Source: Rathayibacter sp. VKM Ac-2754 (GTDB taxonomy: Bacteria; Actinomycetota; Actinomycetes; Actinomycetales; Microbacteriaceae). From it: DNA of 64,000 nt. Made by a program: the position numbers and the translations under genes. This document shows, one piece after another, positions 22,951 to 30,769 of the stretch (position 1 is the first letter of the stretch; each line of letters starts with the position of its first letter). The stretch is from the NCBI RefSeq assembly GCF_009807095.1, contig NZ_WUCC01000005.1, forward strand, positions 124,001-188,000, in the 5' to 3' direction. Under the pieces are notes generated by a model, which was not told where the DNA came from, searched no databases, and was given only the letters and a program-made list of their open reading frames with translations.

Positions 22951-24672
22951 ATGGAACTCGCCATCGCGGCGATCGTCGCCGTCTCGGTCCTCGTCGCCGT
23001 CGCCGTCTTCGCCAAGCGCCTCGGCGTCGCGGCGCCCATCGTCCTCGTGCTCGCCGGAGTCGGACTCTCGTTCCTCCCCGGCGTGCCCGAGGTGGTCGTC
23101 CCGCACGAGTGGGTGCTCGACGGCGTGCTGCCCCCGCTGCTCTACGCCGCGGCGATCAGCGTCCCGTTCCTCGACTTCCGCCGCAATCTGGCCACCATCA
23201 CGGGGCTCTCGGTGATCCTCGTCGTGATCTCGGCCGCCGGAGTCGGGGTGCTGCTCTTCGCCCTGCTGCCCGAGCTCGGCCTGCCGCTCGCGATCGCCGT
23301 CGGCGCGATCATCAGCCCGCCGGATGCGGTGGCCGCCACCTCGGTCGGGCGCCGGCTCGGCCTCCCGCCGCGCCTGCTCACCCTGCTCGAGGGCGAGGGG
23401 CTGATCAACGACGCGACCGCGCTGGTCCTCCTCCGCTCCGCGCTCGCCGCGGCCGCCGGCACGCTCGCCACCCCGTGGGCGGCCGTGGGCGACTTCCTCT
23501 ACGCCGTGGTGATGGCGGTGGCCGTCGGCCTCGTCGCGAGCATCGTCACCGTCTTCGTGCGCTCGCGCCTCGAGGATCCGGTGCTCAACACCGTCATCTC
23601 GTTCATCGTGCCGTTCGTCGCCTTCATCCCCGCCGAGGGCCTCGGCGCCTCGGGCGTGCTCGCGGTCGTCGTCGCGGGGCTGCACACGGGCCACGCCTCC
23701 TCGCGCGCCTTCACCGCGCAGTCGCGGGTGAACGACCGCATCAACTGGCGCACCGTGCAGTTCCTGCTCGAGAACGGCGTGTTCCTCCTGATCGGGCTCG
23801 AGATCCGCGGCCTGATCCAGGACGCCGACAGCGCCGTGCTCGGAATCCCGGCCGCGGTCGGCATCGGACTGATCGCGACCGTCGGGCTGATCGTCGTGCG
23901 CTTCCTCTGGGTCGGACCCGTGCTGCTCGGCGAGCGCTGGCAGACCCAGCGCGCCGAGCGGCGGGCCCGGCAGCAGAAGGAGCTGCTCGACTCGACCGGC
24001 GGCGTGCGCCTGCCGCGCGAGGAGCGGAGGAAGGCCCGGCGGCGCTTCGAGCTGCGCCGTGCCGACTACCGGCACTTCAGCCGCAACGACATCGGCTGGC
24101 GCGGCGGGCTCGTGCTCGGCTGGTCGGGAATGCGCGGAGTCGTGACGCTCGCTGCCGCGCAGTCGCTGCCCGAGGACATCCCCTACCGCGCTCAGCTCGT
24201 GCTGATCGCCTTCACCGTGGCGGTCTCGACCCTGCTCGTGCAGGGCAGCACGCTCCCCCTGCTCATCCGCGCGACCGGGATCCGCGGAGTCGACGTGCCG
24301 GAGGACCAGCGCGAGCTCGCCGGGCTGCTCGACGAGATCACCGAGAAGGGCCTCTCGGTGCTCGAGAGCCCCGGCGACGTGGTCGAGGGGGTCGAGGAGG
24401 TGGACCCCGACGTGCTCGAGCGCGTGCGGCAGACGTCGTTCCTGCGGTCGGAGGCGGCGTGGGAGCGGTCCCGCGGCACCCGGCGCGACGTGGCCGACAC
24501 TCCGCACCGCCTGTACCGCGCCCTGCGGCTGGCGGTCGTCACGGCCGAGCGGGAGGCGCTGCTCGACGCGCGCTCGCGCCGGGCCTACCCGCAGCGCATC
24601 CTCGCCCAGGCGCAGTCGATGCTCGACCTCGAGGAGACCCGACTGCGGCTGCGCCGCGGGACCACGACGTGA
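22951..24672 (+). CDS. CPA1-family Na+/H+ antiporter
   Basis: A 573-residue cation:proton antiporter with about twelve membrane helices (residues 1-410) and a hydrophilic C-terminal tail of roughly 150 residues. Signature segments are SPPDAVAATSVGRRLGLP (about 124-141) and EGEGLINDATALVLL (about 147-161), whose Asn-Asp pair is the ion-binding site of NhaP-type exchangers. A cytoplasmic insertion rich in Arg/Gln lies near 330-370. The ATG at 22951 is chosen because hydrophobic sequence starts there; upstream sequence in frame is basic and non-homologous. It probably expels Na+ at alkaline pH. Confidence 0.9.
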   Translation: MELAIAAIVAVSVLVAVAVFAKRLGVAAPIVLVLAGVGLSFLPGVPEVVVPHEWVLDGVLPPLLYAAAISVPFLDFRRNLATITGLSVILVVISAAGVGVLLFALLPELGLPLAIAVGAIISPPDAVAATSVGRRLGLPPRLLTLLEGEGLINDATALVLLRSALAAAAGTLATPWAAVGDFLYAVVMAVAVGLVASIVTVFVRSRLEDPVLNTVISFIVPFVAFIPAEGLGASGVLAVVVAGLHTGHASSRAFTAQSRVNDRINWRTVQFLLENGVFLLIGLEIRGLIQDADSAVLGIPAAVGIGLIATVGLIVVRFLWVGPVLLGERWQTQRAERRARQQKELLDSTGGVRLPREERRKARRRFELRRADYRHFSRNDIGWRGGLVLGWSGMRGVVTLAAAQSLPEDIPYRAQLVLIAFTVAVSTLLVQGSTLPLLIRATGIRGVDVPEDQRELAGLLDEITEKGLSVLESPGDVVEGVEEVDPDVLERVRQTSFLRSEAAWERSRGTRRDVADTPHRLYRALRLAVVTAEREALLDARSRRAYPQRILAQAQSMLDLEETRLRLRRGTTT

Positions 24673-24699
24673 CAGACCGGAACCACGGCATGACGGACC

Positions 24700-24730
24700 G
24701 GGGCGGAGTCGACCCGAACGACTCCGCCCC
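24700..24730 (+). terminator. Intrinsic terminator-like hairpin after the antiporter
   Basis: A perfect 12-bp stem, GGGGCGGAGTCG (24700-24711) with CGACTCCGCCCC (24719-24730), around a 7-base loop. It begins 27 bases after the antiporter stop. Confidence 0.8.
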
Positions 24731-24807
24731 GATGGCGATCACTGTAGGTGCCGCGCGCCGAGTTCGCTGGGGGCGTTGACTTCCGGGTTGGACGTCCGGA
24801 GGAGCGC

Positions 24808-25029
24808 TCAGAGCGCGCCCGGCGGCACCGGCGGCGCGTCGGGCACGTCGAACACCGCCGAGCGGGGGAAGAGCAGTGTCGGCATCCGCTGCGCCGGTGC
24901 GATGTCCAGCAGCTCGCGGGCGTCGGACAGCACGTGTGCGGCGTACCCCGCGTCGACCGCCCCCGGGTCGGCGAACGCGTCGATCAGTGCGCGGAGCACA
25001 GGGCGCGACGAATCGCTGAGGGACGGCAT
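24808..25029 (-). CDS. Small hypothetical protein (73 aa)
   Basis: A 73-residue ORF from the ATG at 25029, beginning MPSLSDSSRPVLRALIDAFA and ending in a Pro-rich tail. It contains amphipathic helices (VLRALIDAFADPGAVDAGYA, VLSDARELLDIAP) and no membrane segment. No clear ribosome site is visible. It lies between the antiporter (convergent) and the DPPR synthase (same strand). I do not recognise a family; coding status is uncertain. Confidence 0.45.
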   Translation of the reverse strand: MPSLSDSSRPVLRALIDAFADPGAVDAGYAAHVLSDARELLDIAPAQRMPTLLFPRSAVFDVPDAPPVPPGAL

Positions 25030-25222
25030 GACGGCTCGACTCGTTCGGCGGGTTCCGCGGCGCGAGAGCGCGCAACGGTGAGAGGAGGTTTCGGGCCTCC
25101 TGCGGCGTTCCAGGTGCCACGACGCTACCGAAGAGCCCGCCCCGTCCGGAGGACGGTTGACAGACGCCGGGAGCAGCCCGTCGACCCGCGTCCCGAGTGG
25201 CCGACCGCGCCTGACGAGGGGG

Positions 25223-26107
25223 TCAGACCCCCGGCGACCGCGTCAGGATCGCGACGACGAACAGCGCCGCCCAGAGCGCCCCGCAGATCAGCAGGCGCAA
25301 GTTGCCGAGCACGATGTCCTCGGGAGCCGACGCGCGGCCCCGCTCGATGTCGAGCGCGTAGAGGAAGAGCGCGGCGCCGAACGGCACCACCGAGGCCATC
25401 GACCAGAGCGAGTCGTCTCCGTTGAGGAAGAGGGCCCACAGCGCGTACGAGATCATCGTCAACGACGCCGCGACCGACCAGATGAAGCGCAGGTAGCCCG
25501 CCGTGTAGACCTTGAGCGTCGAGCGCGTGTGGCTCTCCTCCTTGCCCTCGCTCTGCAGCTTCTCGGAGTAGCGCTTGCCCGCCACCATGAAGAGCGAGCC
25601 CGACGACACGGCCAGGAGGAACCACTGCGTCAGCGGGATGTCGGCCACCGCGGCGCCCGAGATCGCGCGCAGAACGAAGCCGCCCGCCACGATCAGGATG
25701 TCGATCACCGGCTCGTGCTTGAGCCAGATGCAGTACGAGATCTGCATGACCAGGTACCCGGCGAGCGTCGCCGCGAACCAGGTGAACCCGGCGAGGAACG
25801 TGACCAGCGGCGGCACGATCATCAGCACGAAGGCCGCGATCCACGCCACGCGCACCGGCAGCGCCCCCGACGCGATCGCGCGGAAGCGCTTCTTGGGGTG
25901 GGCGCGGTCCGACTCGATGTCGAGCAGGTCGTTGAGCATGTAGCCGCCGGAGGAGGCGAGGCTGAAGGCGACGGCCGCGATGATCGCGGCGACCAGCACC
26001 TCGGGCTCGACGATCCGCGCGGAGGCGATCGGAGCGGCGAGGACCAGGACGTTCTTGAGCCACTGCCGGGGGCGCATGGCGGCAACGAGGGCACGAGCGG
26101 TACTCAC
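25223..26107 (-). CDS. Decaprenyl-phosphate phosphoribosyltransferase (UbiA family)
   Basis: A 294-residue UbiA-superfamily membrane transferase with about nine helices. It moves 5-phosphoribose from PRPP to decaprenyl phosphate, the first committed step of the arabinose-donor pathway (mycobacterial Rv3806c type). Diagnostic are MRPRQWLKNVLVLAAPIAS near the N-terminus and the Mg-binding motif NDLLDIESDRAHPKKR (about 59-74), with a second Asp-rich site EPVIDILIVAGGFVLRAISG. It is divergent from gtrA-dprE1-dprE2, giving a complete pathway in one place except for the 5-phosphatase. Confidence 0.9.
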   Translation of the reverse strand: MSTARALVAAMRPRQWLKNVLVLAAPIASARIVEPEVLVAAIIAAVAFSLASSGGYMLNDLLDIESDRAHPKKRFRAIASGALPVRVAWIAAFVLMIVPPLVTFLAGFTWFAATLAGYLVMQISYCIWLKHEPVIDILIVAGGFVLRAISGAAVADIPLTQWFLLAVSSGSLFMVAGKRYSEKLQSEGKEESHTRSTLKVYTAGYLRFIWSVAASLTMISYALWALFLNGDDSLWSMASVVPFGAALFLYALDIERGRASAPEDIVLGNLRLLICGALWAALFVVAILTRSPGV

Positions 26108-26164
26108 GGCGTCTTCCTCTGCTGATCAGGGGGAGCGGACGCTGAGTGCGAGCCGCGACGGATT

Positions 26165-26193
26165 TTCGCATGGAGCGACGCTCAATCTACAAT
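26165..26193 (+). promoter_or_regulatory. Candidate promoter for gtrA-dprE1-dprE2
   Basis: A TACAAT -10 hexamer (26188-26193) lies 17 bp after TTCGCA (26165-26170), a four-of-six match to TTGACA, within an unusually AT-rich stretch 72 bases before the gtrA start. Confidence 0.45.
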
Positions 26194-26264
26194 CGCCTCT
26201 GACCCGCGGTGCCCGCTCCTGGCGCGGCGCGCGGGCGACCACGATCGGCACGGAGAGAAGGCGC

Positions 26265-26675
26265 ATGCGGACCACCGTGCTCTACGTGGCCTTCGCCGCG
26301 CTGGCGACCGCGGTGAATCTCGGCACCCAGATGCTCGTCGAGCTGGTGATGACGGGCGACTGGGCGACGATCGTCGCCGTCCTCGCGGGCACCCTGACGG
26401 GGGTGGTCGCCAAGTACGTCCTCGACAAGCGCTACATCTTCCGGCACGAGACGATGAACGCGGCGCACGGCGTGAAGACCTTCTTCCTCTACGGCGTGAT
26501 GAGCGGCGTGACGACGCTGATCTTCTGGGGCTTCGAGTTCGGCTTCCTCCACCTCTTCGGCACCGACGTCGCCCGCTACACCGGTGCCGTGATCGGTCTG
26601 GCCATCGGCTACGTCGCCAAGTACCACCTCGACAAGAACGTCACCTTCCAGGGCCCTCGTGAGGAGCCAGCATGA
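26265..26675 (+). CDS. GtrA-family membrane protein
   Basis: A 136-residue four-helix membrane protein of the GtrA family, often proposed to help flip polyprenyl-linked sugars. AGTLTGVVAKYVLDKRYIFR (about 41-60) and GLAIGYVAKYHLDKNVTF (about 113-130) are the two repeated GtrA motifs. GGAGAGAAGG precedes the ATG at 26265. It overlaps dprE1 by 4 bp. In this context it is a candidate transporter for decaprenylphosphoryl arabinose or a related lipid-linked sugar. Confidence 0.9.
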   Translation: MRTTVLYVAFAALATAVNLGTQMLVELVMTGDWATIVAVLAGTLTGVVAKYVLDKRYIFRHETMNAAHGVKTFFLYGVMSGVTTLIFWGFEFGFLHLFGTDVARYTGAVIGLAIGYVAKYHLDKNVTFQGPREEPA

Positions 26676-27970
26676 CTGCAGCCGTCTCCTCCTGGGGCCT
26701 GCTCTCGCGCGACCAGCACCGCGTCGTCGCCATCACGAGCGCCGAGCAGGCGCAGGACGCCCTGTCGCATGGCGACGGGGGCATCGCGCACGGCGTCGGT
26801 CGCAGCTACGGCGACGTCGCCCTCAACGGCGGCGGCGTGATCTGGGACTTCAGCGGCTTCGACCGCCTGCTGTCGTTCGACGACGAGACCGGCGTGCTCC
26901 GGGCCGAGCCGGGCGTGCTGCTCAAGGACGTGCAGGCGGTGTTCTCGCCGCGGGGCTGGATGCTGCCGGTGACTCCCGGCACCAAGAACGTCACCCTGGC
27001 GGGCGCGATCGCGAACGACGTGCACGGCAAGAACCACGCCTCGGCCGGCACGATCGGGCGGCACGTCGTGTCGTTCACGCTGCTCCGGAGCGACGGCTCG
27101 TCGTCGCGCTGCAGCCCGACCGAGAACGTCGAGCTCTTCGAGGCGACCATCGGCGGGCTGGGGCTCACCGGCCTCGTCGTCGAGGTCGAGCTGCGGCTCA
27201 AGCGCGTGCCGGGCCCGTGGCTGGTGACCGAGGACGTCCCCTTCCAGACGCTCGAGTCGTACCTCGACCTCGTGCACGAGTCGATGGACTCGTTCGAGCA
27301 CACGGTGGCCTGGATCGACGTGACCACCGGAGGCGGCCGCCGCGGGGTCTACTCGCGCGGCGACACGACCGCGGCTCCCGAACTGCCGTCCTCCCGTGCC
27401 GGCTCGCTGCGGGTGCCGTTCGCCTTCCCGCTGTCGGTCGTGAACCGCGCGACACTGCCCCTGCTGAACCGCGCCTACTACCGCCTCAAGGCCACGGGCG
27501 CCGGCCGCTCGGTGCAGCACTACGAGCAGTTCTACTACCCGCTCGACGCGATCGAGGGCTGGAACACCATGTACGGCCCGCGCGGCTTCTACCAGTACCA
27601 GAGCACCGTGCCGTGGGAGGGGGCGCTCGAGGTCACCCGCGAGATGCTCGCGCTGATCGCGGCGTCCGGCACCGGCTCCTTCCTCGGCGTGCTGAAGACG
27701 TTCGGGGCGCTCGAGTCGCCGGGGATGCTGAGCTTCCCCGCGCCGGGCGTGTGCTTCGCGCTCGACTTCCCCAACACGCCCGCCGCCCTGCCGCTGTTCG
27801 CGCGGCTCGACGAGCTGGTGACGGCGGTCGGCGGCCGGCTGTACGCCGCCAAGGACGCGCGGATGTCGCGCGAGATGTTCGAGGCCGGGTACCCGCGCCT
27901 CGCGGAATTCACCGCTCAGCGCGACCCGGGGATCTCCTCCGGCTTCTCGCGCCGAGTGCTCGGGAGCTGA
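26672..27970 (+). CDS. dprE1: Decaprenylphosphoryl-beta-D-ribose oxidase DprE1
   Basis: A 432-residue FAD-dependent oxidase that converts decaprenylphosphoryl ribose to the 2-keto intermediate. The VAO-type FAD domain shows HGVGRSYGDVALNGGG (about 40-55) and VTPGTKNVTLAGAIANDVHG (about 104-123). YGPRGFYQYQSTVPWEG (about 301-317) is typical of DprE1. The position aligned with mycobacterial Cys387, target of benzothiazinones, appears to be Ala here (FALDFP instead of CVDFP); this alignment is by eye. It is translationally coupled to gtrA and followed one base later by dprE2. Confidence 0.92.
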   Translation: MTAAVSSWGLLSRDQHRVVAITSAEQAQDALSHGDGGIAHGVGRSYGDVALNGGGVIWDFSGFDRLLSFDDETGVLRAEPGVLLKDVQAVFSPRGWMLPVTPGTKNVTLAGAIANDVHGKNHASAGTIGRHVVSFTLLRSDGSSSRCSPTENVELFEATIGGLGLTGLVVEVELRLKRVPGPWLVTEDVPFQTLESYLDLVHESMDSFEHTVAWIDVTTGGGRRGVYSRGDTTAAPELPSSRAGSLRVPFAFPLSVVNRATLPLLNRAYYRLKATGAGRSVQHYEQFYYPLDAIEGWNTMYGPRGFYQYQSTVPWEGALEVTREMLALIAASGTGSFLGVLKTFGALESPGMLSFPAPGVCFALDFPNTPAALPLFARLDELVTAVGGRLYAAKDARMSREMFEAGYPRLAEFTAQRDPGISSGFSRRVLGS

Positions 27971-27971
27971 C

Positions 27972-28721
27972 GTGACCACTGGAACCCCTTCGAAGATCGT
28001 CGTCGTCGGAGCGACCTCGGCCATCGCCGAGCAGACGCTGCGCCTCTGGCTCGGCACCGGCGCGCGCTCGGCGCTGCTGGTCGGGCGCGACGCCGCCCGC
28101 CTCGAGAAGCTCGCCACCGACCTGCGCGTGCGCTTCCCGGCGGCCGCCCTCTCGGTGTCCGCCGTCGACCTGACCGACCCGGCCGCGATCTCCTCCGTCG
28201 TCGAGTCGTCCCTCGAGGGCGGCGCCCCCGACACCGTGCTGATCGCGCACGGCGCGATGACGACCCAGGAGGAGGCGTCGGCCGACCTCGCCGTCGCCCG
28301 CGACGTCCTCGTGGTCACCGGCGTCTCGGTGGCCCTGTGGATGGAGGCGTACGCGAACGCGCTGACCTCCGGCACCATCGGCGTGATCGGCTCCGTCGCC
28401 GGCGACCGCGGCCGCAAGACCAACTACGTCTACGGCTCGGCGAAGGGCCTCGTCGAGCGCTTCGCGCAGGGCCTGCAGCACCGCCTCGCCGGCTCGCGGC
28501 TCTCGGTCGTGCTGATCAAGCCGGGCCCGACCGACACTCCGATGACCGCGTCGATGAAGCAGAGCGGAGCGTCGCTCGCCCCGGTCGAGTCGGTCGCGAA
28601 GGACGTGGCGTCGGCGATGTCCTCCGGGAACGCCGTCGCCTACGCGCCGGTGAAGTGGCGCGTGATCATGACCGTGATCAAGCTGCTGCCGGCCCCGATC
28701 TTCAACAGGCTCAACATCTGA
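27972..28721 (+). CDS. dprE2: Decaprenylphosphoryl-2-keto-beta-D-erythro-pentose reductase DprE2
   Basis: A 249-residue short-chain dehydrogenase that completes epimerisation of decaprenylphosphoryl ribose to arabinose with DprE1. The Rossmann motif GATSAIAE (about 13-20), the catalytic YVYGSAK (about 156-162) and KPGPTDTPMT near 190 are present, and SMKQSGASLAPVESVAKDVA matches DprE2 proteins. The start is GTG at 27972. A degenerate copy of the 3' part occurs at 29922-30011. Confidence 0.92.
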   Translation: MTTGTPSKIVVVGATSAIAEQTLRLWLGTGARSALLVGRDAARLEKLATDLRVRFPAAALSVSAVDLTDPAAISSVVESSLEGGAPDTVLIAHGAMTTQEEASADLAVARDVLVVTGVSVALWMEAYANALTSGTIGVIGSVAGDRGRKTNYVYGSAKGLVERFAQGLQHRLAGSRLSVVLIKPGPTDTPMTASMKQSGASLAPVESVAKDVASAMSSGNAVAYAPVKWRVIMTVIKLLPAPIFNRLNI

Positions 28722-28734
28722 CCGGAGGCCTGCT

Positions 28735-28755
28735 GCCCGCTCGAAGGGTGCGGGC
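28735..28755 (+). terminator. Terminator after dprE2
   Basis: GCCCGC (28735-28740) pairs with GCGGGC (28750-28755) around a 9-base loop and is followed by the pyrimidine-rich CCTCTCTCTTTC, resembling a Rho-independent terminator 13 bases after the dprE2 stop. Confidence 0.65.
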
Positions 28756-28876
28756 CCTCTCTCTTTCAAGCTTCAGTGCGATTCATCCGATCCGTAGAGA
28801 ACGTGCTTCGACGCGGCGCGGTCTGTCGCTGAGCCCGCAGACCGAACGACGAGAGCCGCGTCCGGAACGCTTGCTG

Positions 28877-28905
28877 TTGTTATACATCGGCCCGATCTAT
28901 AACAA
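28877..28905. promoter_or_regulatory. AT-rich 29-bp near-perfect palindrome
   Basis: TTGTTATACATCGG and CCGATCTATAACAA are 14-base arms with a single mismatch around a one-base centre. In this GC-rich sequence it stands out as a likely binding site for a dimeric regulator. The nearest downstream start is the AraC-like gene at 29251. The flanking stretch 28906-29250 shows no supported gene. Confidence 0.55.
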
Positions 28906-29250
28906 GAAGCCCGTTACGCCTCCGCCGCGTCGGGCCCTTCCGCCCACACGTCGTACCGTGCGGGCATTCGCACCCTCCGGTACTGGATCAACGTGGCCTG
29001 GGCGACGCCGTGCGCCCGCTCTCGGCACCTCGGAGCTCGGGAACGGCGCGATCGCGAGGCGCTACGTCCCGACCGGGAGTCGCTGAGCTCACTCCGACCG
29101 ACGCCGTCCGCACGGGCGGCACTCGCGTGACCTGCTGGGGCGAGCCCTCCGCCCACGCCGAGCCGCCCGGTCTGCCGGGGGTGGCGCGCCAAGCGGTGAG
29201 TGATTCGTGCCGAGGACGTCACTTCGGGCTCTCGGGTCCGTCTCATCACC

Positions 29251-29694
29251 ATGGCACTCACCCTCCCCGCCCTTCAGAACCTCCCCTCGATCGACGCACG
29301 CGCGCGCAGACGCCGGCAGCGTCGACTCGACGCTCAGGCGATCGCCGCCGCCGCACTCGTCAACGAGCGCTACCTCGACCCCCGCTTCACCATCCCGGCC
29401 CTCGCCCGCGAGCTCCGCGTCCCGCCGCTCCTGCTGCGCGCCCGCTTCCGCCGGTTCTACCGGCTCCCCCTCGACGAGCACCTCGCCCTGCAGCGCATCG
29501 AGCTCGCGACCCTCCTGATGTCCGCCGCCCCGCACCGCCTCGGCGCGCTCGAGGAGATCGCGCACTCGAGCGGCTATCCCGACGCGGGAGCGCTCGACCG
29601 GGACTTCCAGCACTACTGCCGCACCCCGGCCCTCGCCGCCTGGTTCCGCCGGGGACGCACCCGCGTCGAGCCGACCATCGGAACCAGAGCGTGA
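29251..29694 (+). CDS. AraC-type helix-turn-helix protein without effector domain
   Basis: A 147-residue protein consisting mainly of an AraC-family DNA-binding domain. The first helix-turn-helix is at FTIPALARELRVPPLLLRAR (about 49-68). The second is in LEEIAHSSGYPDAGALDRDF (about 101-120), ending FQHYCRTPALAAWFRRG. The N-terminus is short and basic, with no sensing domain. The ATG at 29251 lacks a clear ribosome site; an earlier in-frame ATG at 29200 is possible. A small ORF is coupled at its end. Targets are unknown; the palindrome at 28877 is a candidate. Confidence 0.7.
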   Translation: MALTLPALQNLPSIDARARRRRQRRLDAQAIAAAALVNERYLDPRFTIPALARELRVPPLLLRARFRRFYRLPLDEHLALQRIELATLLMSAAPHRLGALEEIAHSSGYPDAGALDRDFQHYCRTPALAAWFRRGRTRVEPTIGTRA

Positions 29695-29855
29695 GCCCGC
29701 AGCCGCGCCTCCGCCGCACCCGCCTGCGTGCCGCGCTCCGCGCATTCCTCGGCCTTCCCACACCCTTCGACGAGGACCAGGACGACTACTGGACCGCCCT
29801 CCCCCGCACCGCCCGCAGCGACGGCGGGACCGAGCACACGACGGCCCAGCCCTGA
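29691..29855 (+). CDS. Small hypothetical protein (54 aa) coupled to the AraC-like gene
   Basis: A 54-residue ORF whose GTG overlaps the preceding stop codon (GTGA). The sequence has a basic N-terminal helix (RLRRTRLRAALRAFLGLP) and an acidic FDEDQDDYWTALP segment. No family is recognised. The overlap supports translation, but it could be fortuitous. Confidence 0.4.
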   Translation: MSPQPRLRRTRLRAALRAFLGLPTPFDEDQDDYWTALPRTARSDGGTEHTTAQP

Positions 29856-29921
29856 GTGTGGGAGAGGTCCCCCGAGCCCGCGCCGGCCTCGAGCCCCTCG
29901 AGGAGAGCGACCCTCGCACGC

Positions 29922-30011
29922 TGAAGCAGAGCGGGGCGTCGCTCGCCTCCGTCGAGTCGGTCGCCCGCAACGTCGCTCTCACCTCCGGCCGTGCCGTCGC
30001 CTGCGCCCAGG
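29922..30011 (+). pseudogene. Remnant of a dprE2 3' segment
   Basis: Bases 29922-29964 match dprE2 28555-28597 at 40 of 43 positions, and weaker similarity continues to about 30011. In the same frame both encode KQSGASLA-VESVA, then SG-AVA-A. There is no start, Rossmann fold or catalytic Tyr/Lys, so it is a fragment. It lies 1.2 kb downstream of the intact gene and just before the hydrolase gene stop, marking a local duplication or insertion scar. Confidence 0.7.
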
Positions 30012-30024
30012 CGAGGACCGCCGC

Positions 30025-30705
30025 TCAGACGATGCGGAGGGAGATCTCCCCCACGCCGTCGACTCCCGCCTCGAGGCGGTCGCCGCGCTGAATCGGCCCG
30101 ACGCCCGCCGGCGTCCCCGTGAACACGAGATCGCCCGGGCGGAGGGCGACGGACCTCGAGAGCGCCGAGACGATCTCGGGGATCGACCAGATCATGTCGC
30201 CGAGGTCGCCGGTCTGGCGACGCTCGCCGTTGACGTCCAGCCAGATGCCGCCCGCCTCGAGCACGTCGTCCCGACGGCGGATCGCGCCGACGGGAGCGGA
30301 TCGGTCGAAGGCCTTTCCCCACTCCCACGGGCGCCCGTGCTTCTTCGCCTCGGCCTGCAGATCGCGCCGAGTGAGGTCGATGCCCACCGCGTAGCCGAAG
30401 ACGGTGCGGGCCGCCTCCGTCACCGAGACGTCGACGGCCGCGGTGCCGATGGCCACGACCAGCTCGATCTCGTGGTGCAGGTCTCCGGTCAGCGGCGGGT
30501 ACGGGATGTCGCCGCCGGCCTCGACGACCGCGTCGGCGGGCTTCATGAAGAAGAACGGAGCCTCGCGCTCGGGGTCCCCGCCCATCTCGCGGGTGTGCTC
30601 GGCGTAGTTCCGCCCCACGCAGAACACGCGTCGGACGGGCCACAGCTCGCTCGACTCCGCGAGGGCCACGGTCGTCCGTGCGGGCGGCGGGATCACGTAC
30701 TGCAT
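30025..30705 (-). CDS. Fumarylacetoacetate hydrolase (FAH) family protein
   Basis: A 226-residue FAH-fold hydrolase or decarboxylase acting on acylpyruvate-type 2-oxo acids. The family core is visible: FCVGRNYAEHTREMG (about 27-41), FFMKPADAVV (about 51-60), and the metal ligands in HHEIELVVAIG (about 76-86) with Asp in GIDLTRRDLQ (about 107-116). VFTGTPAGVGPIQRGD closes the fold. GAGAAGGAG precedes the ATG at 30705. It is last in the exporter operon, 64 bp after a DHA2-type transporter, so it may process a cleavage product made by the monooxygenases. Confidence 0.9.
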   Translation of the reverse strand: MQYVIPPPARTTVALAESSELWPVRRVFCVGRNYAEHTREMGGDPEREAPFFFMKPADAVVEAGGDIPYPPLTGDLHHEIELVVAIGTAAVDVSVTEAARTVFGYAVGIDLTRRDLQAEAKKHGRPWEWGKAFDRSAPVGAIRRRDDVLEAGGIWLDVNGERRQTGDLGDMIWSIPEIVSALSRSVALRPGDLVFTGTPAGVGPIQRGDRLEAGVDGVGEISLRIV

Positions 30706-30769
30706 CAGCGTCTCCTTCTCTCGATGTCCCGGTCCCGTCACCAGCGGCGGACCTCCTGGTCGCTGCAGG

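Noticed and set aside
29922-30011. A second functional dprE2-like gene.
   Set aside because: Only about 90 bp of similarity remains, with no start, cofactor motif or catalytic residues.
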